In this document: positions 43,575 to 51,437 of the stretch, in pieces
Numbering within the stretch: the first letter of the stretch is position 1
Layout: each line of letters starts with the position of its first letter
IMG/VR virus record: IMGVR_UViG_3300013132_000047
Coordinates: 1 to 64,000 of that record
DNA length: 64,000 bases
Origin: a virus
Reading direction: 5' to 3' (one strand)
Position numbers and translations under genes: made by a program
Notes under the pieces: generated by a model
The model's database searches: none
Seen by the model: the letters and a program-made list of their open reading frames with translations, nothing else
Told to the model about the DNA's origin: nothing

Positions 43575-44219
43575 ATGTCTAAATCTGTGAGAAATATTAT
43601 TTTTTGCTCTGATTTGTGGAAACCAGGTCATTTTTCGGTTTCTATGGAAAGAAAATTTCAACGTAGTGGTTTCAAAGTGTCGCATTTGGCTTATCCAACC
43701 TATGAGAAGGATCTTTCTATAGCAAAAATCGCTTCGATGTCGATGAAATGGGCTGAACAGATCCGCGATAGGTCGTCTCATTGCACCTTTATTGGTCATG
43801 GTGTTGGTGGCAGGATCGGTTTGGAAATGTTGGCGCTAAATCCGGTCATTTTTGACTCTTTCGTGTCGATAGCTACACCTTATGGGCCGAGTCCTCTCGT
43901 CGCGTCTCTGAGCGAAATAGGGGCCATTCGTGACATTCTAGCGGCAGTGAGTCCATTGTCGACTGAACTAGCAAAATCTGCGGTTGTACCAGACTTCATC
44001 GCTATACCGGCGCTGTCAATTTCGGCTCAATTTGATTCGATGATCGCCAAAGAAGCCACCGCTTCGGTCATAGAAAATCACACGACAATCTATCATTCAA
44101 CTCACAGCTCAATCCTGTTGAAAGAACGAACATTCCTTGAAATCTTGGGTTGGCTTAATTACGCCGTATTTGGCCCGTACAGCTTCGGCGGCCACGATAT
44201 AGATGACGTGGTAGCCTGA
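43575..44219 (+). CDS. alpha/beta-hydrolase-like protein lacking the nucleophile Ser, 214 aa
   Basis: Has the hydrolase nucleophile elbow as FIGHGVGGR: G74-H75-G76-V77-G78, where the normal catalytic serine is Gly76. The rest of the triad seems present: D154 (SISAQFDSMIA) and H177 (YHSTHSSILL). So it is probably a pseudoenzyme derived from a lipase/esterase, or uses another residue. It is the only rightward gene between 1 and 51 kb, and ends in a bidirectional hairpin terminator. ATG with AAGGGAAAAT upstream. Confidence 0.72.
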   Translation: MSKSVRNIIFCSDLWKPGHFSVSMERKFQRSGFKVSHLAYPTYEKDLSIAKIASMSMKWAEQIRDRSSHCTFIGHGVGGRIGLEMLALNPVIFDSFVSIATPYGPSPLVASLSEIGAIRDILAAVSPLSTELAKSAVVPDFIAIPALSISAQFDSMIAKEATASVIENHTTIYHSTHSSILLKERTFLEILGWLNYAVFGPYSFGGHDIDDVVA

Positions 44220-44251
44220 GCACTACAAGGCTCTTAGAACGCAAATAAAAA

Positions 44252-44277
44252 GCCCCTCACACCAAAATGTGGGGGGC
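44252..44277. terminator. bidirectional terminator hairpin
   Basis: GCCCCTCACA/TGTGGGGGGC, 10 bp with one G-T pair and a 6-nt loop, between convergent genes 43575-44219 (+) and 44305-44634 (-). On the leftward strand it is followed by TTTTTATTT, a good U-tract; on the rightward strand the T-tract is weak. Confidence 0.78.
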
Positions 44278-44304
44278 TTCCTACTTGTAGACACACAACT
44301 GGAC

Positions 44305-44634
44305 TTACAGGCTGTAACGATCCTTTGTCACATCAACAATGACATCTTCAACACTACAACCACTCATAGTCGCCACTTCATGGACCATCTTCCACTGTTC
44401 TTCTGTAAAAATCACAGGCAGGGCATAACCACCAGGAGTAGTCACCCAAATGAAATACACCTGAGGATCGGAACTTGTCTCATTCCAGGTACCCAGCTCA
44501 TCATCCAACGTTTTAAAAATATTGGGCGCCGTAAAATCGGTCGAACTACCACTAAAAAGCGAACTTCGACCGAAACCCTTCAAAAAAGGAGGCTCAAAAT
44601 TAAAAAAAAGTAAAACGAGGTCGATGAAATTCAT
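44305..44634 (-). CDS. hypothetical protein, 109 aa
   Basis: ATG 44634 (MNFIDLVLLFFNFEPPFLKG) with AAGG 6-7 nt upstream. Hydrophobic N-terminus, then a soluble domain with a C-terminal helix-rich segment (TEEQWKMVHEVATMSGCSVE). Last gene of the leftward run. Unrecognised. Confidence 0.62.
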   Translation of the reverse strand: MNFIDLVLLFFNFEPPFLKGFGRSSLFSGSSTDFTAPNIFKTLDDELGTWNETSSDPQVYFIWVTTPGGYALPVIFTEEQWKMVHEVATMSGCSVEDVIVDVTKDRYSL

Positions 44635-44681
44635 AAACACCTTCAGTGTCAAATACTCCAACGAAAACAACAACTACAAAA

Positions 44682-44897
44682 TCAGCCCTCAGTAGCCTTA
44701 GGCCTACCTGGCCCCTTCTTCGCGGGGTCCTTCGCAACCCCAGCAGTGGTCTTCTTCGCAGCAGTCTTCTTAGGCGCAGCTTTCGGAGCGGCACTAGGAG
44801 CCTCAGCAACAGGCGCTGGCTCAGCAGCAACCTCAACCTTAGCAGTAGTGTCACCAGAAACACCTACACCAAGAAGCCTCTTCAATCTATTAAACAT
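44682..44897 (-). CDS. Lys/Ala/Pro-rich histone-H1-like protein with AT-hook-like end, 71 aa
   Basis: Residues 20-60 are low complexity (PAPVAEAPSAAPKAAPKKTA, then more KK repeats), like histone-H1-type tails of actinobacterial HupB and of phage DNA-packing proteins. It ends KKGPGRPKATEG, containing the AT-hook core GRP. Likely binds DNA without sequence specificity. Downstream of two tiny basic genes. Confidence 0.62.
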   Translation of the reverse strand: MFNRLKRLLGVGVSGDTTAKVEVAAEPAPVAEAPSAAPKAAPKKTAAKKTTAGVAKDPAKKGPGRPKATEG

Positions 44898-44907
44898 GTA
44901 TAACCTT

Positions 44908-45000
44908 TCAGTATGTGCGTTTCTTTTTAGGTTTCCTCTTAGGAGTCATAGACACCGTTTTAGGAGGCGAAACCCTAATGACCTTCTTGATAGGATTCAT
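44908..45000 (-). CDS. basic micropeptide, 30 aa
   Basis: MNPIKKVIRVSPPKTVSM followed by a Lys/Arg tail (RKPKKKRTY). Start overlaps the previous stop as ATGA, third in a chain of coupled genes after peptide deformylase. Confidence 0.5.
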   Translation of the reverse strand: MNPIKKVIRVSPPKTVSMTPKRKPKKKRTY

Positions 45001-45119
45001 TTACCTTTAGGTTTCCTTTTCTTCATAGGCCGGAACGACATCGAACCAGCCGGTTTACCGTAACCTACGGAAGAACTCTTACCGTAGCCTACAGACCTTT
45101 TACCACCAGACTTCTTCAT
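44997..45119 (-). CDS. basic Gly/Ser-rich micropeptide, 40 aa
   Basis: Contains a repeat SVGYGKSSSVGYGK and a basic end (MKKRKPKGK). Start and stop both overlap neighbours as ATGA. The basic C-terminus resembles those of the deformylase and of the next micropeptide. Confidence 0.52.
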   Translation of the reverse strand: MKKSGGKRSVGYGKSSSVGYGKPAGSMSFRPMKKRKPKGK

Positions 45120-45661
45120 CGCTTCTTCTTCGGCTTAGGTTTTGACTTACCCGAAGAAACTTTTCTATACGTAGCTAAAGCCATCTGTTGCACCTCGAAA
45201 TATTCTAGTTGTTCTTTAGATAGTAAATCAATTACAAGCTTTCCCTCCAAATGGTCAACTTCATGTTGGAAGATGCGGCCAAGCAGACCAGAAGCCTCCA
45301 ACTCAAAACTCTCACCATTCTTATCCAAAGCTTCAATCAATATAGTATTGGGTCTTTCCACCGGAAAGTAAAAACCCGGAATAGATAAACAACCCTCATC
45401 ATACAAGAACATGTCATCTGAGTACTCTTTGATAACTGGATTTATAAAAAATTTGTGACGCCTGTTTTTAAGATCTATATAACCAAAAATTGGCAGTTCA
45501 AAACCAAGCTGATTTGCCGCCAACGCAAAACCATTACAAATAGGAAGCCTAATTGACATTTTCCATATAGCATCCAAAACGTCCTGATCGATAGTGTCGA
45601 TAGAATCAATCTTCTTTCTCAAAAATTCGTTAGGATACCTAATTAGCCGTATCTTATCCAT
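45116..45661 (-). CDS. def: peptide deformylase, 181 aa
   Basis: Removes the formyl group from new N-terminal Met. All three motifs are present: GFALAANQ (44-51, usual GxGLAAxQ), EGCLS (89-93) with Cys91 as metal ligand, and QHEVDH (132-137) with His133, Glu134 and His137. A basic C-terminal tail (KSKPKPKKKR) extends past the catalytic domain. Phage deformylases are known and are thought to speed maturation of phage proteins. Overlaps the GDPD-like gene by 8 nt. Confidence 0.93.
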   Translation of the reverse strand: MDKIRLIRYPNEFLRKKIDSIDTIDQDVLDAIWKMSIRLPICNGFALAANQLGFELPIFGYIDLKNRRHKFFINPVIKEYSDDMFLYDEGCLSIPGFYFPVERPNTILIEALDKNGESFELEASGLLGRIFQHEVDHLEGKLVIDLLSKEQLEYFEVQQMALATYRKVSSGKSKPKPKKKR

Positions 45662-46100
45662 GGTGACGCTTAAAAAATCCTACCATATCGCTACAAACAC
45701 CCGCAGCTTGGCTAACATCGTCATCTAGGATCTCAGGCAACACAGCTATACTGTCATGAATCGGTTGCATGCCGGGATATGCCCACAGAAACCCCTTGCT
45801 TGTTAAAGTGACATCATCTTTTTGATGCCAAAAGCAATTGAGCATCCTATATTTTTTAAGTGCAACTAAAGCCTCATAGTTTTTGCAATGAAGCCATAAA
45901 TGTTTAGAGTGATGCATTATCCATGCAAAAGGAATCTTATATTGCGCCTCATAATGTCCAAGATAAAATTTGCTATCAATTAAACGTATATCGACCTCCG
46001 CATCAAAGCCCGACTCTATAGCGGCATTTATGTACTCAGGTCTATTTTCATCTTTTTGATTGGGGCCGTCAATATTGCCCCTATGTGAAATAAAAATCAT
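45654..46100 (-). CDS. GDPD-like (PI-PLC/phosphodiesterase fold) protein, 148 aa
   Basis: N-terminus FISHRGNIDGPN then AEVDIRLIDSKFYLGHYEAQ recalls the HRG ... ExDxxxxxD ... H pattern of glycerophosphodiester phosphodiesterases, in the short form found in capsule and surface-polysaccharide loci. Later LWLHCKNYEALVALK fits the fold. Substrate unknown; context is a sugar cassette. Confidence 0.68.
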   Translation of the reverse strand: MIFISHRGNIDGPNQKDENRPEYINAAIESGFDAEVDIRLIDSKFYLGHYEAQYKIPFAWIMHHSKHLWLHCKNYEALVALKKYRMLNCFWHQKDDVTLTSKGFLWAYPGMQPIHDSIAVLPEILDDDVSQAAGVCSDMVGFFKRHHG

Positions 46101-46110
46101 TTACACCCTT

Positions 46111-46818
46111 TCAAATTTTTTGGGCTTTTACATAAATCCATTGAAAAGAATCGTCACAATAATTTCTAGAATTAGCATCCCACTCGGTAGCTATGGAATA
46201 GTTTATGTTGGAGAAACCAATTTCTTCAAGATCGGTAATTAAATCATTGGGATTTGATACGGCAACATCGTACGCACCGTTAGCCCCTTCGATAGAAAGA
46301 TCTTCATCATGATATTTTGCCGCACCATAACAAGACATTTGAAAAGAAAAAAGTGAACCCCTAGACATCACGCGGTAAATGTCGGACAGAATCGAATATC
46401 TTATAGAATAAACCGCGATATGTTGCAAAACAATAGTTGACATAACAAAATCATATTCATCGGAAAGTAACGGCTGAAGATCTACGCCAGTTGTTGTATG
46501 AAAAGCATACTTACTCTTTTCATGTTTTGTTTCGCCCATGAATTGTTCAGCTCTTTTAATATTTTCCGAGCTTATATCACAACCATCTACTCTTGACCAG
46601 CCAGCTAAATTCAACAGGTTATCTACATTGCGGCCAATTCCACATCCAAAGTCAAGTGCCTTCTTATTATCAAAAGAAGCGTTTACGTCAGATAGTAAAA
46701 GACCATAATAATCAGGGTTAGAGTCATGCCCCCGATGATTTTCAACTGCCATAATATCGGCGGTAGAGTCATAGAAATGTTTTTGCATTTGTGTGTACTG
46801 ATTATTGCTTTTTAACAC
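46111..46818 (-). CDS. SAM-dependent methyltransferase, 235 aa
   Basis: Class I methyltransferase motif I LDFGCGIGRNVDNLLN (about 55-70), motif II DGCDISSENIKRAEQF, and motif IV-like FVMSTIVLQHIA. Start GTG 46818 with AAAGG upstream. In a cassette with glycosyltransferase-like genes it probably methylates a sugar or lipid intermediate; target not determinable. Confidence 0.82.
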   Translation of the reverse strand: MLKSNNQYTQMQKHFYDSTADIMAVENHRGHDSNPDYYGLLLSDVNASFDNKKALDFGCGIGRNVDNLLNLAGWSRVDGCDISSENIKRAEQFMGETKHEKSKYAFHTTTGVDLQPLLSDEYDFVMSTIVLQHIAVYSIRYSILSDIYRVMSRGSLFSFQMSCYGAAKYHDEDLSIEGANGAYDVAVSNPNDLITDLEEIGFSNINYSIATEWDANSRNYCDDSFQWIYVKAQKI

Positions 46819-46827
46819 ATTGAACCT

Positions 46828-47595
46828 TTAAAAATTGTAGGAGCAAATTTCATTTATAGAGATATTGTAATCAGGCAGTTGTTCTTCTCTTAAATATTTT
46901 AAGTCTATGCTATTTCGCAATTTTCGTACAACTTCCTGAAAAACACCTGCTTGTATATTATCGCATACTATTTCTGTTTTAAGAAAATTTCTTACATGGT
47001 TAGATATGAATTGATGCTCAAATGGGGGGTTATCTGCTGATAAAAAATCATATATCAAATAAAATCTTTGCGCATTTTGCGCTGACATTACAAAATGAAA
47101 ATCGCCTTGACCATTACCGTATCCATTGCAATAGATAGTGTCAAGATCATAAGACTCTAAATCTAGATTTTTCCACAAAAGAACATCAGGCCGATAAAAA
47201 ATAACGTATTTATAATTATTTATATTATTTTTGACTAACTCAAATGATTTCTTTATAGCTAAAGCTTGAGAAACCTGATTGTAATATTGTTCAGATACAT
47301 TGCAGTTATTTAGAACCTTGTTTATTTGGTTTCTGTAAATTTCGTTATCCTCAAATAAACTAAGTTTAGGAGAATACAGTAAGTTAAGCTCTTCTTGTAA
47401 GTCTATATTCCATGAATGAATAAAAATATCAAAGTCATATTGCTCATTGCATGAAAAAAGATGTTTTTCCAAACCTGCTTTAACACATTTGAAATTTACA
47501 TAACTTTTATTTTTTATATCATCTTTTAAGACTAATTTTCCATAAGTATTGGAAATACCGCCCCTAAGTAATAAGGCTACCTTTTCACGTTTCAT
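46828..47595 (-). CDS. glycosyltransferase-like protein, 255 aa
   Basis: KVALLLRGGISNTYGK at the start, then DIFIHSWNIDL, a YVIFYRPDVLLWKNL region and GDFHFVMSAQNAQRFYLIYD: the order of segments found in polysaccharide-locus glycosyltransferase-like families (IHSW ... RxDxL ... ). The RPDVL may stand for the DxD-type metal site. Overlaps the HAD/nucleotidyltransferase gene by 11 nt. Confidence 0.62.
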   Translation of the reverse strand: MKREKVALLLRGGISNTYGKLVLKDDIKNKSYVNFKCVKAGLEKHLFSCNEQYDFDIFIHSWNIDLQEELNLLYSPKLSLFEDNEIYRNQINKVLNNCNVSEQYYNQVSQALAIKKSFELVKNNINNYKYVIFYRPDVLLWKNLDLESYDLDTIYCNGYGNGQGDFHFVMSAQNAQRFYLIYDFLSADNPPFEHQFISNHVRNFLKTEIVCDNIQAGVFQEVVRKLRNSIDLKYLREEQLPDYNISINEICSYNF

Positions 47596-48958
47596 ATTCT
47601 CTTAAAAAATGATTTAGATCTTCTGGCGTACCTAGTCCCCACATTGCATCTATATTGTAGGTTTTAATCTTTTTCCCATCAGATATAGCCTCATTGAAGA
47701 CCGGACATACGTAGTATTCGTTATTGACTCTTAGTTCTTTATCGATCATTTGCTGCGCGTATCGAACAAAGTCTGAACCTTTTCTCCAATAGTAAAATCC
47801 AACGGTTGCTAAATTTGAAATAGGATTCTTTTCGGCAACTTGTGTGACAAAACCGTTTTCATCGATTTTGGCAAAAGACCATTTTGGGTGGGTTGAGTTA
47901 AACGTTACAATGCCGCCGTCAACCTTCGTTTCTTGCATATGGTAAAAGAATTCGTTTGAATCCCACTCAGCAAACTGATCGGAGTTCGCAAAAAATAACG
48001 GATCGTCGTTATCTATAAAATCTTTAGCCAATAACGCAGTACATGCTGCGCCCTGGGTCATTCCGTCAACTTCTACAACCTTGCAGTTTGGTGCAATCAC
48101 ATTTAAAAGTGTATCTAAATTATATTTTTCTCTATGAGATTTTTGAACTATAAAAATATAGTTTGCGTCTATGTTGAGATTATCGACAACCACCTGGATC
48201 ATTGGTTTTCCATTTACCTCTATTAAAGGTTTTGGAAATGTATAGCCCGCTTTTTCGAAGCGACTACCAGCGCCAGCCATTGGAATAAGTACATTCATTT
48301 TTTTATCAACCCATTTAAAATTTGTTTTTGTCTTTTTCTTTTCAAGACTATTTATACAATTGGATAAATTTTCTATTGTCACATCTTTTGGTGAAACGAC
48401 ACGCAAAATATTTGCCCCACTTCTCTCCGCTGCTAAAAGACCATATGGGGAATCTTCAACTATCAAAGTTTCTTCAGCAAGGAAGTTTAATTTAGATATA
48501 GCTTTCCAATACATTTCGGGGTGAGGTTTTGCATTGAAAGCATCTTCATTTGAGAGAATTAAATCAAACAACTCAATTATTTTTAACCTTGACAAAACTG
48601 TATTAACAGTTTTTCTAATAGAATTCGAACAACAAGCTATTGAATAACCCTGTTTTGACAATTCGGACACGCATTGAAATATTGACTCATCAAAAGACAA
48701 GTTTTTCAATTTTTCGATAGTCAACTGCTGCTTTTTATCCCAGACTATTTGGTGTTTCGATAGTGGTAAGCTTTTTTCTTCCGAAAGCATATTTAATTTT
48801 GTCTTAGTTTTTAGTCCATCATATTTATTTAAATGTTCTGTCCAACTTATAGTGTATTTGTTATCTATTACGGCAAGCGATTCATTAAGTGCATCGAAAT
48901 GTATTTTTTTTGCTTCGACTAGAACACCATCAAGGTCAAATATAATTAATCCAATCAT
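47585..48958 (-). CDS. HAD phosphatase / nucleotidyltransferase fusion, 457 aa
   Basis: Residues 1-215: HAD hydrolase with nucleophile DLDG (8-11, FDLDGVLVEAKKIHFDAL), CCSNS motif II, and K/ED motifs (AKPHPEMYW; VEDSPYGLLAAERSG). Residues about 221-457: sugar-nucleotidyltransferase with MNVLIPMAGAGSRFEKAGYT, FPKPLIEVNGKPMIQVVV, and a FFANSDQF motif near the catalytic Asp. One chain could dephosphorylate a sugar phosphate and form an NDP-sugar, or link two steps of an NDP-sugar pathway. Central gene of the glycan cassette. Confidence 0.85.
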   Translation of the reverse strand: MIGLIIFDLDGVLVEAKKIHFDALNESLAVIDNKYTISWTEHLNKYDGLKTKTKLNMLSEEKSLPLSKHQIVWDKKQQLTIEKLKNLSFDESIFQCVSELSKQGYSIACCSNSIRKTVNTVLSRLKIIELFDLILSNEDAFNAKPHPEMYWKAISKLNFLAEETLIVEDSPYGLLAAERSGANILRVVSPKDVTIENLSNCINSLEKKKTKTNFKWVDKKMNVLIPMAGAGSRFEKAGYTFPKPLIEVNGKPMIQVVVDNLNIDANYIFIVQKSHREKYNLDTLLNVIAPNCKVVEVDGMTQGAACTALLAKDFIDNDDPLFFANSDQFAEWDSNEFFYHMQETKVDGGIVTFNSTHPKWSFAKIDENGFVTQVAEKNPISNLATVGFYYWRKGSDFVRYAQQMIDKELRVNNEYYVCPVFNEAISDGKKIKTYNIDAMWGLGTPEDLNHFLREYET

Positions 48959-49626
48959 TAAAACCTCGACAAATGTATCTTTTTTACGTTAGTTTCATCA
49001 TACTGGCCAAAGACTTCCCCACCGTAACCCTGTATCGAGTTGGTTACATCATATCCCAACTTGCCAAGAACAATTCCGCATATACGCTCTGTAGCACAAG
49101 AATGAAACTTGGTTATTGGCTTTATATTAAAAAAGCCAGATGCAATAAGTCGCTTCATAACACTATTTCTACACATAAACATTGGACCAAAAACACCATA
49201 GTATTCGCCGGGGATACTGTAACCAAGGTGTAGATTCATTTCGAAATTAGCCCACTCTGCGAGGCTAGATCCGTCGTAATCAAAACCGATACCGACAGGT
49301 GGGTCCGACCAGTATCTTACTGTGGTTAAGTCGTTTTGCTCTACAAAAGAAATATTTTTTTGCAGGATAAGTGAGTCATGTATATTATAAAAGAATTTTG
49401 TTTCGGGAAAAGTTTCAAAAGCAACTTTGTATGCCTCTAAACAAAAGTGTTTATTATTAGCGTCAATAACAATAACAGATTTATCTAAATCTGCAAAGTA
49501 AGACTTATCTTCGGATCCACTATCGACCACGCAAATAGAGTCATATGGATGATACCTTTTAATGGCATCAACGCACTCAAAAATTATAGGATTTTCCTTA
49601 GAAAACTTACACGCTATTACAAACAT
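48958..49626 (-). CDS. GT-A-type glycosyltransferase-like protein, 222 aa
   Basis: N-terminal strand MFVIACKFSKENPIIFECVD and ICVVDSGSEDKSYF give a GT-A nucleotide-binding start; ETKFFYNIHDSLILQKNI has the position of the DxD region; later GVFGPMFMCRNSVMKRLIAS matches the acceptor-side segment of such families. Abuts the fusion gene (shared position 48958). Substrate unknown. Confidence 0.68.
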   Translation of the reverse strand: MFVIACKFSKENPIIFECVDAIKRYHPYDSICVVDSGSEDKSYFADLDKSVIVIDANNKHFCLEAYKVAFETFPETKFFYNIHDSLILQKNISFVEQNDLTTVRYWSDPPVGIGFDYDGSSLAEWANFEMNLHLGYSIPGEYYGVFGPMFMCRNSVMKRLIASGFFNIKPITKFHSCATERICGIVLGKLGYDVTNSIQGYGGEVFGQYDETNVKKIHLSRF

Positions 49627-49660
49627 TGATATCTAAAGTTATTTTTAACAAAATACAAAA

Positions 49661-49819
49661 TCAAAGCCAGTCTTCCCATGCTTCTCCGCAGTCTAGGCAG
49701 CAGACTTCAATTTCTGGCAATGACTTATCGTTTTCGTCACCGATCCAAATAATGTCCAACTTTAAAGAATAGCAAGTTGGACACGCTTCGTTATATCTAA
49801 GAATCTTTTCTTCTGACAT
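49661..49819 (-). CDS. small zinc-ribbon protein, 52 aa
   Basis: MSEEKILRYNEACPTCYSLK and VCCLDCGEAWEDWL: two CxxC pairs 24 residues apart, a minimal zinc ribbon. Overlaps the 3' end of recA by 23 nt. May bind nucleic acid or a RecA partner; context only. Confidence 0.62.
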   Translation of the reverse strand: MSEEKILRYNEACPTCYSLKLDIIWIGDENDKSLPEIEVCCLDCGEAWEDWL

Positions 49820-50798
49820 TATGTATTTCTTGCGTGATGTGTTCTAGCAGATTCAAATCACTTGCTAGAGCAGCTATCGTTGCATTCCTACCTTGCTCTT
49901 TGAGTTCTTCCTTGTAAGAGTACCAGGCACCACTCTTGTTGAGAATCGCCAGTTCTACTGCCATGTCGACGATGCAACCAACCTTATCTATTCCTCGACC
50001 ATAAATGATGTCAAATTCACACTTCTTTAACGCTGGGGCCATTTTATTCTTTGGAACTTTTACTACAGCCCGAATGCCTAGTATCTCTCCAGTTTTTGTA
50101 TCTTTAATATCTTCTTTTCTTCTCATGTCTATTCTGACGGAAGAGTAAAATCGCAGTGCACGACCGCCAGGAGTTGTTTCCGGATTGCCGAACATAATAC
50201 CGATCTTTTCTCTTAACTGATTAGTAAAGATAACAAGAGTTTTTGTCTCATTTGCCGCAGCCACTATTCTAGATATGCCGCGAGACATCATCCTAGGAAG
50301 TAAACCCATATGGTTGTCTTCCATGGTCCCTTCTATTTCGGCCTTTGGTGTTAAGGCGGCGACAGAATCGACCACTATAACACCTATTTCGCCTGTGCGA
50401 ATAAGTGTTGTTAGCACATCTAAGGCTTGCTCACCATAATCTGGCTGAGAAAAAATCAAATTATCCATGTTGACACCAAGTTGGCCGGCATAAATGGGGT
50501 CAATAGAATGTTCGGCGTCGATAAATGCGCACAACTTGCCCATTCTCTGAGCTTCGGCGACCACGGAAAGACAAAGTGTAGATTTCCCAGATGACTCTGG
50601 ACCAAAAATCTCAACAATTCTTCCCTCAGGAAGGCCGCCAATTCCCAGGGATATATCCAGCGGTAAAGCGCCAGTAGAAATGGCAGGCCACGGCTTTATG
50701 TTCTTGGTTCCAATGCGCATAACGGTATTATCGCCAAATTGTTTATCAAGCTGAGCAATTGCCAACTGCACGGCTTTGGGTAGATCGTTATCTTCCAT
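49797..50798 (-). CDS. recA: RecA recombinase, 333 aa
   Basis: ATP-dependent strand-exchange protein. Walker A GPESSGKST (66-74), Walker B VIVVDSVAAL, loop L1 GLLPRMMSRG and L2 NQLREKIGIMFGNPETTPGG, all as in bacterial RecA. N-terminal helix and C-terminal domain are present and the length is typical, lacking only the long acidic tail. Phage RecA supports recombination-dependent replication and repair. Strongly supported. Confidence 0.97.
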   Translation of the reverse strand: MEDNDLPKAVQLAIAQLDKQFGDNTVMRIGTKNIKPWPAISTGALPLDISLGIGGLPEGRIVEIFGPESSGKSTLCLSVVAEAQRMGKLCAFIDAEHSIDPIYAGQLGVNMDNLIFSQPDYGEQALDVLTTLIRTGEIGVIVVDSVAALTPKAEIEGTMEDNHMGLLPRMMSRGISRIVAAANETKTLVIFTNQLREKIGIMFGNPETTPGGRALRFYSSVRIDMRRKEDIKDTKTGEILGIRAVVKVPKNKMAPALKKCEFDIIYGRGIDKVGCIVDMAVELAILNKSGAWYSYKEELKEQGRNATIAALASDLNLLEHITQEIHNVRRKDS

Positions 50799-50825
50799 AG
50801 CTCTTTTCTTTATTAAGACTATGTG

Positions 50826-50999
50826 TTATAGTCTATCTTGTTCTTTATGGACTTCTTTAATTTTATCATTAGTTCTTTGTAAAAGAAACTCTAACTCTGC
50901 GCGATATTCCTTATCATCTTCGCCCAGAATCTCTCGTTTTACTCGATCTCTGAATTTATATAATTCTTTTAACGTTGGTTGCTTCTTCTGTCTGTTCAT
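50826..50999 (-). CDS. small charged helical protein, 57 aa
   Basis: MNRQKKQPTLKELYKFRDRV, then REILGEDDKEYRAELEFLLQ; highly charged coiled-coil-like helices. First gene of the leftward run from the 51.0-kb divergent point. Unrecognised. Confidence 0.6.
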   Translation of the reverse strand: MNRQKKQPTLKELYKFRDRVKREILGEDDKEYRAELEFLLQRTNDKIKEVHKEQDRL

Positions 51000-51052
51000 G
51001 TGCTACACTATAGTCACTTCATATACATCGATTCAAATTTAAAGGGGTTTTT

Positions 51053-51223
51053 TTGAGTATTTCACTTGACCGAGCACTGTTTCTCCTTGAAACACAGATT
51101 GATGATCCATCGTATCTTGTGAATTTATGGAAGTTTAGTGGCAGATGTCATAATCAGGTCCCCTATATCGAGTGCTGCAACCCGTGGTACGCTGGATTGG
51201 AATCTTTAATAATTAATCGTTAA
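51053..51223 (+). CDS. small protein, 56 aa
   Basis: TTG start with AAAGGGG 6-8 nt upstream. SISLDRALFLLETQIDDPSY, then SGRCHNQVPYIECCNPWYAG. First gene of the rightward structural block. Unrecognised. Confidence 0.55.
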   Translation: MSISLDRALFLLETQIDDPSYLVNLWKFSGRCHNQVPYIECCNPWYAGLESLIINR

Positions 51224-51283
51224 TTTTATTTCAAACTTTAGATGTCGTAAAAGTGGGATTAGCGCCAGAACGGTAGGATCTGG

Positions 51284-51427
51284 TTGAGGAAACCTCAGGA
51301 TGAGGCTGAAGTGACGTTCAGACGAAGGCGCCCGCAGAATGTAGACCCTAAAGACATATATAAAGATGATAAGCCCTGTAAGCTTGTCTACCTCAGTGCT
51401 GTTCAAAAATATTTTTCAAAAGACTGA
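51284..51427 (+). CDS. small basic protein, 47 aa
   Basis: TTG start with AGG at distance 8. Basic start (RKPQDEAEVTFRRRRPQNVD) and a C-terminal VYLSAVQKYFSKD helix. No ATG start in frame; moderate support from composition and spacing. Confidence 0.45.
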   Translation: MRKPQDEAEVTFRRRRPQNVDPKDIYKDDKPCKLVYLSAVQKYFSKD

Positions 51428-51437
51428 GAGTTACTAA

